A stretch of 64,000 nucleotides of DNA from Paracoccus methylovorus (GTDB lineage: Bacteria > Pseudomonadota > Alphaproteobacteria > Rhodobacterales > Rhodobacteraceae): positions 620,001 through 684,000 of the forward strand of contig NZ_CP070368.1 of NCBI RefSeq assembly GCF_016919705.1. Reading direction: 5' to 3'. Positions 29,192-38,360 of the stretch are shown here, piece after piece; the first letter of the stretch is position 1; the number at the start of each line of letters is the position of its first letter. The notes under the pieces are model-generated. The model was given only the letters and a program-made list of their open reading frames with translations. It did not search any database and was not told the origin of the DNA. Both the position numbers and the translations under genes were made by a program.

Positions 29192-30223
29192 TCAGGCGTT
29201 TTCTTCGGCGCCGCCTTGCGGCACTTCGTCGGCGTAGATATCGGTCCAGAGCTCTTCCAGCGGCGGCTCGGGGCTTTCCTTGGCGAACTCGGCAGAGTCG
29301 TTCACGATATCCTTGATCTCCTTGTCGATGGCCTTCAGGTCATCTTCGCTTACATGGCTGCCTTGCAGCAGCAGTTCGCGCACATGCTCGATGGCGTCGC
29401 GTTCGTCGCGCATCTTCTGCACTTCTTCGCGGGTGCGGTATTTCGCGGGATCGGACATCGAATGGCCGCGATAGCGATAGGTCATGACTTCCAGGATGTA
29501 GGGGCCCTTGCCGGCCCGGCAATGCGCGACGGCCTTTTCGCCGGCGGCCTTCACGGCCAGCACGTCCATGCCATCCACCTGTTCGCCCTTGATCCCGAAC
29601 GCCTCGCCCCGACCGAAAAGCGTGGTCGATTTGGTCGACCGCTTCATCGAGGTGCCCATGGCGTATTGGTTGTTCTCGATCACAAAGACGACCGGCAGTT
29701 CCCAAAGCTCGGCCATGTTGTAGGTCTCATAGACCTGGCCCTGGTTCGAGGCCCCGTCGCCGAAATAGACGAAGGTGACGTTGTCGTTGCCCAGATATTT
29801 GTCTGCGAATGCCAGACCCGCGCCCAGCGGCACTTGGGCTGCAACAATGCCGTGGCCGCCGTAGAAATGCTTTTCGCGGCTGAACATATGCATCGAGCCG
29901 CCCTTGCCCTTGGAATAGCCGCCGATGCGTCCGGTCAGTTCTGCCATCACGCCGCGGGCATCCATGCCGCAGGCCAGCATGTGGCCATGGTCGCGATAGC
30001 TGGTGATGCGCTTGTCGCCTTCCTTGGCGGTGGATTCCAAACCGACGACCACGGCTTCTTGTCCAATATAAAGGTGGCAGAAGCCACCGATCAGACCCAT
30101 TCCGTAAAGCTGGCCGGCCTTTTCTTCGAATCGGCGGATAAGCAGCATGTCGCGGTAGTATTGAAGCAGCTCATCCTTGGACACGTTGGGCGTGCTTTGC
30201 TTGGCTGCGGGCTTTCTGACCAT
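29192..30223 (-). CDS. pdhA: pyruvate dehydrogenase E1 alpha
   Basis: A 343-residue subunit that decarboxylates pyruvate on ThDP. The ThDP motif GDGASNQGQVYE starts at residue 155, and the phosphorylation-loop-like sequence YRYRGHSMSDPAKYR is present. GGHGIVAAQVPLGAG is the conserved E1-alpha core. ATG at 30223 has GGAGGAGG upstream. It heads the pdh operon; the 205-base gap to ftsB holds its promoter and a repeat-element copy. Confidence 0.97.
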   Translation of the reverse strand: MVRKPAAKQSTPNVSKDELLQYYRDMLLIRRFEEKAGQLYGMGLIGGFCHLYIGQEAVVVGLESTAKEGDKRITSYRDHGHMLACGMDARGVMAELTGRIGGYSKGKGGSMHMFSREKHFYGGHGIVAAQVPLGAGLAFADKYLGNDNVTFVYFGDGASNQGQVYETYNMAELWELPVVFVIENNQYAMGTSMKRSTKSTTLFGRGEAFGIKGEQVDGMDVLAVKAAGEKAVAHCRAGKGPYILEVMTYRYRGHSMSDPAKYRTREEVQKMRDERDAIEHVRELLLQGSHVSEDDLKAIDKEIKDIVNDSAEFAKESPEPPLEELWTDIYADEVPQGGAEENA

Positions 30224-30378
30224 GGGCCTCCTCCTCGGGGCGGGGATAGTTCAGCGTTAAACTAATTCTAGGCGAAGCTTTCGGGGGAAGTAAACCGGCC
30301 TCGTGCATCCGTCCAGAGGGCAGATGCGAAAAGCCGCCGGCAGGCAGCCGTCGCCGGACGCGCCGGTGGCACGGCCGC

Positions 30379-30402
30379 ATGGGTATTTGGGCAACGAAGA
30401 AG
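30379..30402 (+). repeat. dispersed GGGTATTTGGGCAACGAA element, reference copy
   Basis: The cleanest copy, ATGGGTATTTGGGCAACGAA followed by GAAG. It lies between the ends of ftsB (30429) and the pdhA promoter, so downstream of ftsB. Read as protein it would give MGIWATKK, which can create false small genes. Confidence 0.75.
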
Positions 30403-30428
30403 CTGCGAGGGGCCGGGTCCTGGGGCCT

Positions 30429-30722
30429 TCAGCGGATAATGATTTCGTCGGCGCGCACCAGACCCAGCACGTCGCGGGCGCGTTCGTCCAGCAGGTCGAT
30501 GTCCAGATATTCGTCCGACAGCCGCCGGGTCAGATTGCGTATCCGGTCCACTTCGGCCTGCAACCTGTCGCGTTGCTGGATCAGTTCCTGCGTTTCGGCC
30601 TGCAACTGCACCCGCCGCAGGATGCCCGAGGGACCCTGCACCGCGGCATAGGCAAAATAGACGCCCAGGAGGATCATCACGACGAAAAAGATGATGGCGC
30701 TGATCGACAGGCGTTGGTTCAT
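30429..30722 (-). CDS. ftsB: FtsB/DivIC-like septum formation initiator
   Basis: A 97-residue bitopic protein with a membrane helix at about residues 7-27 and a periplasmic coiled coil (RVQLQAETQELIQQRDRLQAEVDRI, residues about 36-62). It fits the FtsB/DivIC family of the FtsQLB divisome complex, and its position next to pdhA is common in alphaproteobacteria. The symbol is by family; the precise paralogue is not proven. Confidence 0.85.
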   Translation of the reverse strand: MNQRLSISAIIFFVVMILLGVYFAYAAVQGPSGILRRVQLQAETQELIQQRDRLQAEVDRIRNLTRRLSDEYLDIDLLDERARDVLGLVRADEIIIR

Positions 30723-30746
30723 GGTCTGCTCGGCTGTTTCGGGCGA

Positions 30747-32048
30747 TCATGCCACAGCTGCGCCGCCGGGGGAATCCCCTGTCGTGCCGTGCAGGATGTC
30801 CTCAAGCACCAAGGCCATGACGCGGGCGGAATCCTGCATATCCTGCACGCCGATCCATTCGTCGGGCTGATGCGCCAGATCCAGCACGCCCGGCCCATAG
30901 GCGATACAGTTCTTCAGCTTGCCGATGCGGTCGATGTGCTTTTGGTCATAGGTGCCGGGGCTGACGACATAACCGGCCTTGCGCCCCAGCACCCTTTCGA
31001 TGGCGGCGGCGGTCGAGCGTACGACGGGCGCGTCGCGGTCGGTCATGCTGGGGATGACCTCGAACAGGTCGCGGATTTCATAAGAAAAGTTCGGGCGGCG
31101 GGCGCGGACCTTTTCCAGCAGTGCGGTGACCTCGCGCTTTACCTCGGACAGGTCTTCCTCGATCAGAAAACGGCGGTCGATGGTGATGCGGCAGCGGTCG
31201 GCGACGCAGGGGACGGGCAGGCCGGTGAAACCGGGGCCAAGATCGGGTTCGCCGCCGTGGATCGAGTTGATGTTCAGCGTCGAATTCCGCGCGCCCTCGG
31301 GGATTACCGGCATTTCGGTGTGCTTGGTCATCAACAGCGGGAACAGCGTACGCTCGATTTCTTCCAGCACTGCGCCCATGTGGCGGATGGCGCTGTCGCC
31401 CAGAAACGGCATCGAGCCATGGGCGATACGGCCATGCGTCTCGATCTCGGCCCACCAGACGCCGCGATGGCCCAGGCAGATGCGATCCTTGTGCAAGGGC
31501 TCTGGGATGATGACATGGCCGACATGGGCGAAGGCGCCCTGTTCGGCCAGATAGGCGACACCGCCGAATCCGCCCGATTCCTCGTCCGCCGTGGCGCTGA
31601 TCTCGATGGTGCCGGGGTGATCGGGATAAAGCGCGACGAAGGCTTCGGCAGCGGTGATGCTGGCCGCAAGGCCGCCTTTCATGTCGCAGGCGCCCCGGCC
31701 ATAGATGCGGTCGCCGTCCAGTTCGCCGCCAAAGGGATCGCGGCTCCAGCCGTGGCCGACCTCGACCACGTCGTGATGGCTGTTGAAATGCACGCACTCT
31801 CCGGGTCGGCCGCTGCCGTGGCGGGCGACGAGGTTCCAGCGCGGGAATTCCTGGCTGTCGCCCGGCGCGCCGTGGGCACGGATCAACTCGCAGTTCCAGC
31901 CCTGCGAACTCAGCCGGGCCTGCAGGTATTCGCAGATCTCGCGATACAGGCGGCCCGGCGGGTTCAGCGTCGGAATGCGGATCAGGTCCTGCGTCAGGCG
32001 GATCAGATCGTCGCGGCGGTTTTCTATCTCAAGGCGAAGCGCGTCCAT
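30747..32048 (-). CDS. M20-family metallo-deacylase (ArgE/DapE type)
   Basis: A 433-residue zinc peptidase-fold enzyme. Metal ligands are H91 and D93 (SHHDVV), D122 (GRGACDMKGG), E156/E157 (TADEESGG) and further residues near HRGVWW. Such enzymes hydrolyse N-acyl amino acids, succinyl-diaminopimelate or dipeptides; the product cannot be fixed from sequence. It lies 24 bases upstream of ftsB, possibly cotranscribed. Confidence 0.87.
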   Translation of the reverse strand: MDALRLEIENRRDDLIRLTQDLIRIPTLNPPGRLYREICEYLQARLSSQGWNCELIRAHGAPGDSQEFPRWNLVARHGSGRPGECVHFNSHHDVVEVGHGWSRDPFGGELDGDRIYGRGACDMKGGLAASITAAEAFVALYPDHPGTIEISATADEESGGFGGVAYLAEQGAFAHVGHVIIPEPLHKDRICLGHRGVWWAEIETHGRIAHGSMPFLGDSAIRHMGAVLEEIERTLFPLLMTKHTEMPVIPEGARNSTLNINSIHGGEPDLGPGFTGLPVPCVADRCRITIDRRFLIEEDLSEVKREVTALLEKVRARRPNFSYEIRDLFEVIPSMTDRDAPVVRSTAAAIERVLGRKAGYVVSPGTYDQKHIDRIGKLKNCIAYGPGVLDLAHQPDEWIGVQDMQDSARVMALVLEDILHGTTGDSPGGAAVA

Positions 32049-32150
32049 GGTGTCAGGCTAGGCCGGGTGCGCTTGCGCGGCAATGGGGTCATTGACACCA
32101 ACGTCCCGCAGGCTTTCCATGGGACCGGCTTTGCAACGAAGGTTCCGCTG

Positions 32151-32432
32151 ATGATCGCCTTTCTTCGCCTTATCGGCATGGTGCTGATCGTCGAACTGAT
32201 TTTTTATGCGCTGCTTTCGATCTATATCCGCAGTTTGCGTCGGGAAGAGCTTGAAAAGGAATGGGATCGCCGCCATCCCGAGCGTGCGGGGCAGTCCCCG
32301 GAACGTGGCGAGTTCGTGCGGCGTTCAATGGTGGGGTTCAACAAGACCCTGCAGGCGCGGCTTGTCGCGCTGGTGCTTTTCCTGCCGGTGGTCGCGATCA
32401 TCGTGATCATCGTCATCGTGAACTACAATTAA
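32151..32432 (+). CDS. small two-helix membrane protein, unknown
   Basis: A 93-residue protein with an N-terminal helix (FLRLIGMVLIVELIFYALLSIYI), a charged middle (EELEKEWDRRHPERAG) and a C-terminal helix (LVALVLFLPVVAIIVIIVIV). ATG at 32151 is the shortest start retaining the first helix; there is no strong ribosome-binding site. It lies ten bases before the DUF1523 gene and is likely in the same transcript. Confidence 0.75.
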   Translation: MIAFLRLIGMVLIVELIFYALLSIYIRSLRREELEKEWDRRHPERAGQSPERGEFVRRSMVGFNKTLQARLVALVLFLPVVAIIVIIVIVNYN

Positions 32433-32442
32433 GGGGGCGCCG

Positions 32443-33123
32443 ATGCGCTGGTTCCTGACCGTTCTTGGGGTGATCTTTGCCGTCGTGGTCTTTCTGTTTC
32501 TGGACTATTCGTTACCCTCGAAACAAACGGTTCGCATCACCAACACCTATAACCGGCTGACGGATATCGGCGCGAATGCGATCTTTTACGCTTCGCCCGA
32601 CGCCGGGACGGTGCAGAATACGCAGGGCCAGCGCGACGTGCGATTTATCGAGACGGTGCGCCCGAACGGCCGGCCCTTTGTCTATCGCAACGAGGATACC
32701 GGCTGGATCTGGCCACCCTATTTCAAATACGACAGCTCGAACTTGCATGCGCAGGCGACCGACCTGCGTTCGACCTCTGCCGATCCGCGATGGGTCAGCG
32801 TGACGTCCTATGGCTGGCGTGTCTCCTGGCTTTCGATCTATCCAAACGCGATTGCGATCAAGCCGGTGGCCGGACCGGATGTGCGGCCCTTCAACTGGGC
32901 GGCGCAGATCATTCTGCTGATCCTGGGGGCGCTGTTGTTCCTGATCTGGCGCATGTGGAACCAGTTCCGTGAGCGCACCATCGACCCCGCCGTGCGCTCG
33001 GCCGACGAGGCATGGGACCGGCTGGATGCCCGCGCAGATGCGGCGCGCGACCACATCGCGACCGAGACCGCCGAGGCACGCGGGCGCGTTCGGCGTTGGT
33101 GGGATGGGATACGGGGGCGCTAA
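32443..33123 (+). CDS. DUF1523 family membrane protein
   Basis: A 226-residue protein with an N-terminal membrane segment (residues about 4-22), a periplasmic domain with VRITNTYNRLTDIG and WIWPPYFKYD that I recognise as DUF1523, a second membrane segment near residue 155 (IILLILGALLFLIW) and a long charged C-terminal helix. Function is unknown. AAGGGGGC precedes the ATG. The two-gene unit is transcribed away from the deacylase. Confidence 0.87.
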   Translation: MRWFLTVLGVIFAVVVFLFLDYSLPSKQTVRITNTYNRLTDIGANAIFYASPDAGTVQNTQGQRDVRFIETVRPNGRPFVYRNEDTGWIWPPYFKYDSSNLHAQATDLRSTSADPRWVSVTSYGWRVSWLSIYPNAIAIKPVAGPDVRPFNWAAQIILLILGALLFLIWRMWNQFRERTIDPAVRSADEAWDRLDARADAARDHIATETAEARGRVRRWWDGIRGR

Positions 33124-33211
33124 GACAAAAGCCCAAGCTTGCCATCACCTTGGCAGGTACGGGCGCGCGCCGCTGATGGTTTTCAGAGGGCGGCCCGGCT
33201 TGCCCGCTTTG

Positions 33212-33967
33212 TCAGACCATTTGCAGCCAGTGCAGCCCTGCCTCGGTCGAGGTGCGGGGGGAATATTCCGCGCCCACCCAGCCGCCATAACCTGAGGCAT
33301 CGATGGCGCGCAGCAGTTCGGGAAAGTCGATGGTGCCCTGCCGTGGTTCATTGCGGTCAGGACAGTCGGATATCTGGATATGTCGTACCCGCGCGGCATG
33401 GTGCTGCCATACGGCCAGCGCATCGCCATGGATCATCTGCGCCTGATAGACGTCGAATTGCAGTCCCAGGTTCGGTGCCCCGACTTCGTCCAGCACCTCG
33501 GCCGCAAGGTCGAAACTGTCGAGGAAATAGCCCGGCATGTCGGCACGGGCCATCGGTTCGATGGTCAGGCTGGTCTGTGGATCACGTGTGCAGGCCCATT
33601 TGAGGTTCTCGACAAAGGTGCGCCGCGCCAACTCACCTTCGCCCTTGCCTGCCATCACATGGATATGCTGCACTTTCAATGCTTTGGCAAAGCGCAGGGC
33701 ACGGTCGAAATCGCCGCGAAAACGCGTCTCGTTGCCCGGCTCGGCGGCAAAGCCGCGCGGCCCCCCGGCCCAGTTTGGCGGCGGCGTGTTCATCAGCACG
33801 AACTCGATGCCCGCAGCCTGTGCGGCCGAGGCCAGTTCCTTGACGGCAAGGTCATAGGGAAACAGGATCTCGACCCCTTTGAAACCTGCGCGCCTAGCGG
33901 CGACAAAACGCTGCAACATGGGCATCTCGGTGAACAGATAGGTCAGGTTGGCAGCAAATCTTGCCAT
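33212..33967 (-). CDS. hyi: hydroxypyruvate isomerase-like TIM barrel
   Basis: A 251-residue protein of the Hyi family (xylose-isomerase-like TIM barrel): MARFAANLTYLFTEMPMLQRF start, TIEPMARADMPGYFL, and VGAEYSPRTSTEAGL at the end carrying the metal-binding glutamates. It interconverts hydroxypyruvate and tartronate semialdehyde in glyoxylate/glycerate metabolism, although close relatives have other sugar roles. Its start lies only two bases after the DUF1285 stop. Gene symbol is by family likeness. Confidence 0.82.
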   Translation of the reverse strand: MARFAANLTYLFTEMPMLQRFVAARRAGFKGVEILFPYDLAVKELASAAQAAGIEFVLMNTPPPNWAGGPRGFAAEPGNETRFRGDFDRALRFAKALKVQHIHVMAGKGEGELARRTFVENLKWACTRDPQTSLTIEPMARADMPGYFLDSFDLAAEVLDEVGAPNLGLQFDVYQAQMIHGDALAVWQHHAARVRHIQISDCPDRNEPRQGTIDFPELLRAIDASGYGGWVGAEYSPRTSTEAGLHWLQMV

Positions 33968-33969
33968 GG

Positions 33970-34515
33970 TCAGGGCTCCAGAGGAAAGGCCGTCCCTCCC
34001 GAGTGCACTTTCATACGCCCGTCTTGGTCGGGCATAGCCGCATCGGCCAGTCGGTAAAATGTCTTGCGGTCGATCAGCGCCCAAAGACCGCGGCGGATAT
34101 GGACATAGGGGCGCGGCTCGTCCGCGGTCCCGCGCAGCCTGATCCCATGCTCGGGGCCGGCGCGCACCCGGTCGCCCACATTGGTGGTAAAGACGATTTC
34201 TTCGCCGATTTCGGCATCGACCGCGATAAAGGGTGCATCGACTACACGGATGCCGACCTTTTCGGTCGGGGTGACGAGAAAATAATCCTCGCCCACGCGT
34301 TTAAGGATCGAGGCGAAAAGCCGCACCATCTCGGGCCGTCCAATGGGGGTGCCGTTATAGAACCAGGTGCCGTCGGCGCGAATCTCCATGTCCAGATCGC
34401 CGCAGAAAGGCGGGTTCCACAGATGCACCGGCGGCGGCCCCTTTTTCGAGGCGCGGCTGGCCGCAGCGGCGATTCCGGTTGCATCGCTCACGGCATTGTC
34501 AGTCTTTTCCACCAT
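33970..34515 (-). CDS. DUF1285 family protein
   Basis: A 181-residue soluble protein with the DUF1285 signature VHLWNPPFCGDLDM and GTWFYNGTPIGRPEMVRLFAS, then YVHIRRGLWALIDRKTFYRLAD at the end. Function is not established. ATG at 34515 (MVEKTDN) has CAGGGA before it. It is first in a unit with hyi and divergent from moxR, 61 bases away. Confidence 0.88.
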   Translation of the reverse strand: MVEKTDNAVSDATGIAAAASRASKKGPPPVHLWNPPFCGDLDMEIRADGTWFYNGTPIGRPEMVRLFASILKRVGEDYFLVTPTEKVGIRVVDAPFIAVDAEIGEEIVFTTNVGDRVRAGPEHGIRLRGTADEPRPYVHIRRGLWALIDRKTFYRLADAAMPDQDGRMKVHSGGTAFPLEP

Positions 34516-34576
34516 TCCCTGTGGACCCCGTCTCACCTGCCTTTATGTTGTCCTAAAACAGAAACGGGGCATTGTC

Positions 34577-35578
34577 ATGGCCGAGAATGAGAAACTGGTT
34601 ACCGAAGTCCTGACGTTGACCGATCGGCTGGCGCAGGCCCGTGCCAGCGTCGAGCATCGGTTCGTCGGCCAGCATGCCGTCGTCGAGCAGGTGCTGGCCG
34701 CGATCTTGTCGGGGGGGCATGCGCTGCTGGTGGGCCAGCCAGGTCTGGGCAAGACCATGCTGGTCGATACGCTGGCCACCGTGCTGGGGCTTGATAATGC
34801 GCGCATCCAGTTCACCCCGGACCTGATGCCCGCCGACATCCTTGGCTCCGAAGTGCTGGATATCCGGCCCGACGGCACCCGCGCCTTTCGCTTTATCGAG
34901 GGGCCGGTCTTTACCCAGCTTCTGATGGCGGATGAGATCAACCGGGCCAGCCCGCGCACGCAATCCGCGCTGTTGCAGGCCATGCAAGAGGGCGAGGTCA
35001 CCATCGGCGGCGAACACCGTCCGCTGGGCCGGCCGTTTCATGTCCTCGCCACCCAGAACCCGATCGAGCAAGAGGGCACCTATCCCTTGCCCGAGGCGCA
35101 ACTGGACCGTTTTCTTTTGCAGATCGACGTCGATTATCCCGACCGCGACACCGAACGCGCCATCCTGTTGGCGACGACCGGGACCGATCAGGGCAGGGCG
35201 CATCCGGTTTTTGATGCAGAGGGACTGTTGGCCGGGCAGGCACTGATCCGGCGCATGCCGGTGGGGGAAGCGGTGCTGAACGCCATCCTTGATCTGGTGC
35301 GCGCCGCGCGTCCCGGTGCCCCCGAGGCACCCGGCTGGATGGCCGATACGCTCGTCTGGGGGCCGGGGCCGCGTGCGGCGCAGGCGCTTACGCTGGTCAC
35401 GCGCGCGCGTGCGGCGCTGAACGGTCGGTTCGCGCCGACGCTCGAGGATGTCGAGGCCATGGCCGCCCCGGTCCTGCGCCACCGCATGGCGCTGAGTTTT
35501 GCCGCCCGCGCTCGCGGCGACAGCATCGAGGGGGTCATCACGCGCCTTCTGGACGACCGGATGCGGGCAGCCGCGTGA
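34577..35578 (+). CDS. moxR: MoxR family AAA+ ATPase
   Basis: A 333-residue AAA+ ATPase with Walker A GQPGLGKT (residues 53-60), Walker B LLMADE (D119, E120) and the conserved ATQNPIEQEGTYPLPEAQLDRF sensor region. MoxR proteins act as chaperones for assembling von Willebrand-type or metalloenzyme partners, usually with a DUF58 protein encoded next, as here. ATG at 34577 lies shortly after the divergent DUF1285 promoter. It heads a five-gene operon with overlapping stops and starts. Confidence 0.95.
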   Translation: MAENEKLVTEVLTLTDRLAQARASVEHRFVGQHAVVEQVLAAILSGGHALLVGQPGLGKTMLVDTLATVLGLDNARIQFTPDLMPADILGSEVLDIRPDGTRAFRFIEGPVFTQLLMADEINRASPRTQSALLQAMQEGEVTIGGEHRPLGRPFHVLATQNPIEQEGTYPLPEAQLDRFLLQIDVDYPDRDTERAILLATTGTDQGRAHPVFDAEGLLAGQALIRRMPVGEAVLNAILDLVRAARPGAPEAPGWMADTLVWGPGPRAAQALTLVTRARAALNGRFAPTLEDVEAMAAPVLRHRMALSFAARARGDSIEGVITRLLDDRMRAAA

Positions 35579-36444
35579 GACCCTCGGCCGATCAGCTTCG
35601 CGCCCGAGCCGAGGCCGCCTCGGCGGGCCTGCCTGCGCTGATGTTGTCGGCCGAGCGGCTGGCAGCGGCGTTGGTGCCGGGGGCGCATGGCCAGCGCCGG
35701 GCCGGCATGGGCGAGGATTTCTGGCAATATCGGCCCGCTGCGGCGGGTGACACCGCGCGCGGCATCGACTGGCGCCGCTCGGCGCGGTCGGATGCGCAAT
35801 TCGTCCGTGACCGCGAGGCGCAGGTGGCGCAATCGGCCTCGATCTGGGTCTCGGCCGGGGCGGGCATGGATTACTCCGGTGGCGCGGACCGGCCCGGCAA
35901 GCGTGACCGGGCGGAACTGCTGGCGCTGGCGCTGGCCATGGCGCTGCTGGCCGGGGGTGAGCGTGTGGCGCTGGCTGGCCAATTGCCCCGTCATGGCCGC
36001 TTGCAGGCCGAGCGCATCGCACAGGCGCTGATCGCCCGTTCACCGCTGGACCAAGACGAGGACGCGCCGCCGGCAGATGCGCTGCGTCCCGGCCAACGGG
36101 CCGTCCTGTGCGATGACTTTCTGGGCGACCCTCAGCCGGTGCTGGACTATCTTGCCCGCGCGGCCGGCATGGGTGTTCAGGGCGTGCTGATGCAGGTGCT
36201 GGACCCCGATGAAGAGGTCTTTCCCTGGACAGGCGCGGTGCTGTTCCGCTCGGGCTCGGGTGCGCTGCGCCATGACACGCGGGACGCGGCGGCGCTGCGC
36301 AGCGCCTATCTGGCGCGGCTGGCCGAGCGGCGCGAGGTGCTGTCGCGCGCTGCGCGCATGGCAGGCTGGCATTTCGGTACGCATCATACGGGTGCGCCGC
36401 CATCGCAGGCGCTTCTTTGGCTCTGGTCGGCGCTGGAGGGCTGA
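35575..36444 (+). CDS. DUF58 domain protein
   Basis: A 289-residue protein whose core YRPAAAGDTARGIDWRRSARS is the DUF58 hallmark. DUF58 proteins accompany MoxR ATPases in nearly all bacteria and are thought to be part of a vWA-linked assembly complex. The start is GTG at 35575 in a four-base overlap with moxR (GTGA). It lacks clear membrane segments. Confidence 0.92.
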   Translation: MRPSADQLRARAEAASAGLPALMLSAERLAAALVPGAHGQRRAGMGEDFWQYRPAAAGDTARGIDWRRSARSDAQFVRDREAQVAQSASIWVSAGAGMDYSGGADRPGKRDRAELLALALAMALLAGGERVALAGQLPRHGRLQAERIAQALIARSPLDQDEDAPPADALRPGQRAVLCDDFLGDPQPVLDYLARAAGMGVQGVLMQVLDPDEEVFPWTGAVLFRSGSGALRHDTRDAAALRSAYLARLAERREVLSRAARMAGWHFGTHHTGAPPSQALLWLWSALEG

Positions 36445-38360
36445 TGCTGCTTATCGGTCCCATCGGTTTTCTGACCCCTTGGATCCTTTCCGCACTTGCG
36501 GCGCTGCCGGTGCTGTGGCTGATCCTGCGCGCCATGCCGCCTTCGCCAAGGCTGGTGCGTTTTCCCGGCACGCGACTGCTTTTGGGGCTCAAGGACCCGC
36601 ATCCGGTGGCACGGCACACGCCTTGGTGGCTGCTGCTGTTGCGGGTGCTGGCGATTGCCGCGCTGATCCTGGGCTTTGCCGGCCCGGTCTGGAAGCCGGC
36701 GCCGGATGAGGGGGGGCAAGGCCCCCTGCTGATCGTGATGGACGCAGGTTGGGCCGCTGCGCCCGACTGGCCGCAGCGTCAGGCCCGCGCCCTGCGTGCG
36801 CTGGACCGGGCCGCGTCGGCGGGCCAGCCCGCGGCGCTGCTGGTCGCCGATGGCCGGGCCGAGGGCGCGCTGCCCTTCATGCCCGCGACCCAGCTTGCCG
36901 CGCAGTTACGCGCGCTGCGTCCCGTCGCATGGGAAACCCGTTATCCCGCCGATCCCGATGCGGCGCTGTCCGATGCCCCCGCCGGTCTGTCGGTGCTGTG
37001 GCTCAGCGATGGGCTGGACCATCCCGGCCGGGCCGAATGGCTGGCGGCCCTGGGCGGGACCGTGACGGTCGTGCCGCCCGAAGGCCCGCGCCTGTCGCTG
37101 GAGCTGGTGCCGGGCGATCAACCGGCGCTGCGGATGCGCTCGACCACGGCAACTGCTGAGCCCGAGGTGCTGGCTATCGGCCTTGACCCGCAGGGCACCC
37201 CGCGCGAACTGGCGCGGCTGCAACCCGGTGATGGGGCAGAGGACGCGGGCGTGACCAGCCGGTTGATCCCCATCACCCTGCCTTCGGAATTGCGCAACCG
37301 TATCACCCGCTTTGAAATTCAGGGCCATTCCTCGGCCGGGGCGGTGGTTCTGGCCGATGACAGCCTGCGCCGTCGCAAGGTCGCGCTGGTCGGCGACGAC
37401 CGTGCCAGCGAGGGGCAGCGGTTGCTGTCGCCGCTGCATTACCTGCGCCGGGCGCTGATGCCCACGACCGATCTGATCGAGGGAGGCTTGGCCGATGTCT
37501 TGCAGGCCACGCCCGATGTGATCGTGCTGGCCGACCAGTTGGGATTGGCCGACGACCCGGCGTTGCGCGAATGGGTCGAGGCGGGCGGGCTGTTGATCCG
37601 CTTTGCCGGGCCGCGCATGGCGGCTTCTGATCGGCTGGGCGAAGAGCCGCTTTTGCCCGTGCGCCTGCGTGCTGGCGGGCGCGATATAGGCGGCGCGCTA
37701 AGCTGGGGCGAGCCGCGCACCATTGCGCCTTTCGCCGCCGACGGTCCCTTTGCCGGCTTGGCCGTGCCCGAGGACGCCACCGTGCGCGCCCAGCTTCTGG
37801 CCGAACCCGCACCCGATCTGGCAGACCGCACAATAGCACGGCTTTCCGACAGCACGCCGCTGGTCACGCGCGCACCCTTGGGGCAGGGGCAACTGGTCCT
37901 GTTCCACACCACGGCGAATGCGGAATGGTCAAATCTGGCGATTTCGGGCCTTTTCGTCGAGATGATGGATCGGCTGGTACGCACCGCGCGCGTCAGCGCC
38001 GCCACGCCCGAGGCCGAGCATGCCGAGCAGCCATTTTGGCTGCCCGAACTGGTGCTGGACGGGTTTGGCCGCGTGGCTGAACTGACCGATCCCGCGCCCG
38101 TCGCAGCCGTCGATTTTGCGCGCGGACCCGCACCCGGCGCGCCTGCCGGGCTGTATCGCGGAGGCGAGCGGGTGGCGGCACTGAATGCCGGTGGCCCGAT
38201 GGCGCTGGCCGACTGGCCCGGCGTCCGCATGGAACGCGCGGCGCAAGCTCCGGGGCTGGATCTGCGCGGCTGGCTGATCGGGCTGGCTGCGTTGCTTTTG
38301 GCGCTGGATGCGTTGGGCAGTGCCTGGCTGGCGCGCGGCAGGCAGAGGGCTTTGGCATGA
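36444..38360 (+). CDS. BatA-domain membrane protein
   Basis: A 638-residue protein with N-terminal helices at about residues 5-23 and 55-75 around the aerotolerance-regulator N-terminal (BatA) domain, FPGTRLLLGLKDPHPVARHTP. A vWA-like region follows (PLLIVMDAGWAAA) and a C-terminal helix is at about 612-632 (WLIGLAALLLALDALGSAW). A metal-ion MIDAS motif is not clearly kept. ATG at 36444 overlaps the DUF58 stop (TGATG). The neighbouring DUF4159 domain, often fused to this protein in relatives, is a separate gene here. Confidence 0.85.
   Translation: MLLIGPIGFLTPWILSALAALPVLWLILRAMPPSPRLVRFPGTRLLLGLKDPHPVARHTPWWLLLLRVLAIAALILGFAGPVWKPAPDEGGQGPLLIVMDAGWAAAPDWPQRQARALRALDRAASAGQPAALLVADGRAEGALPFMPATQLAAQLRALRPVAWETRYPADPDAALSDAPAGLSVLWLSDGLDHPGRAEWLAALGGTVTVVPPEGPRLSLELVPGDQPALRMRSTTATAEPEVLAIGLDPQGTPRELARLQPGDGAEDAGVTSRLIPITLPSELRNRITRFEIQGHSSAGAVVLADDSLRRRKVALVGDDRASEGQRLLSPLHYLRRALMPTTDLIEGGLADVLQATPDVIVLADQLGLADDPALREWVEAGGLLIRFAGPRMAASDRLGEEPLLPVRLRAGGRDIGGALSWGEPRTIAPFAADGPFAGLAVPEDATVRAQLLAEPAPDLADRTIARLSDSTPLVTRAPLGQGQLVLFHTTANAEWSNLAISGLFVEMMDRLVRTARVSAATPEAEHAEQPFWLPELVLDGFGRVAELTDPAPVAAVDFARGPAPGAPAGLYRGGERVAALNAGGPMALADWPGVRMERAAQAPGLDLRGWLIGLAALLLALDALGSAWLARGRQRALA

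Noticed and set aside
27869..30265. A 798-codon open frame antisense to pdhA and pdhB
   Set aside because: Same shadow effect; the sense genes have full motif sets and ribosome-binding sites.
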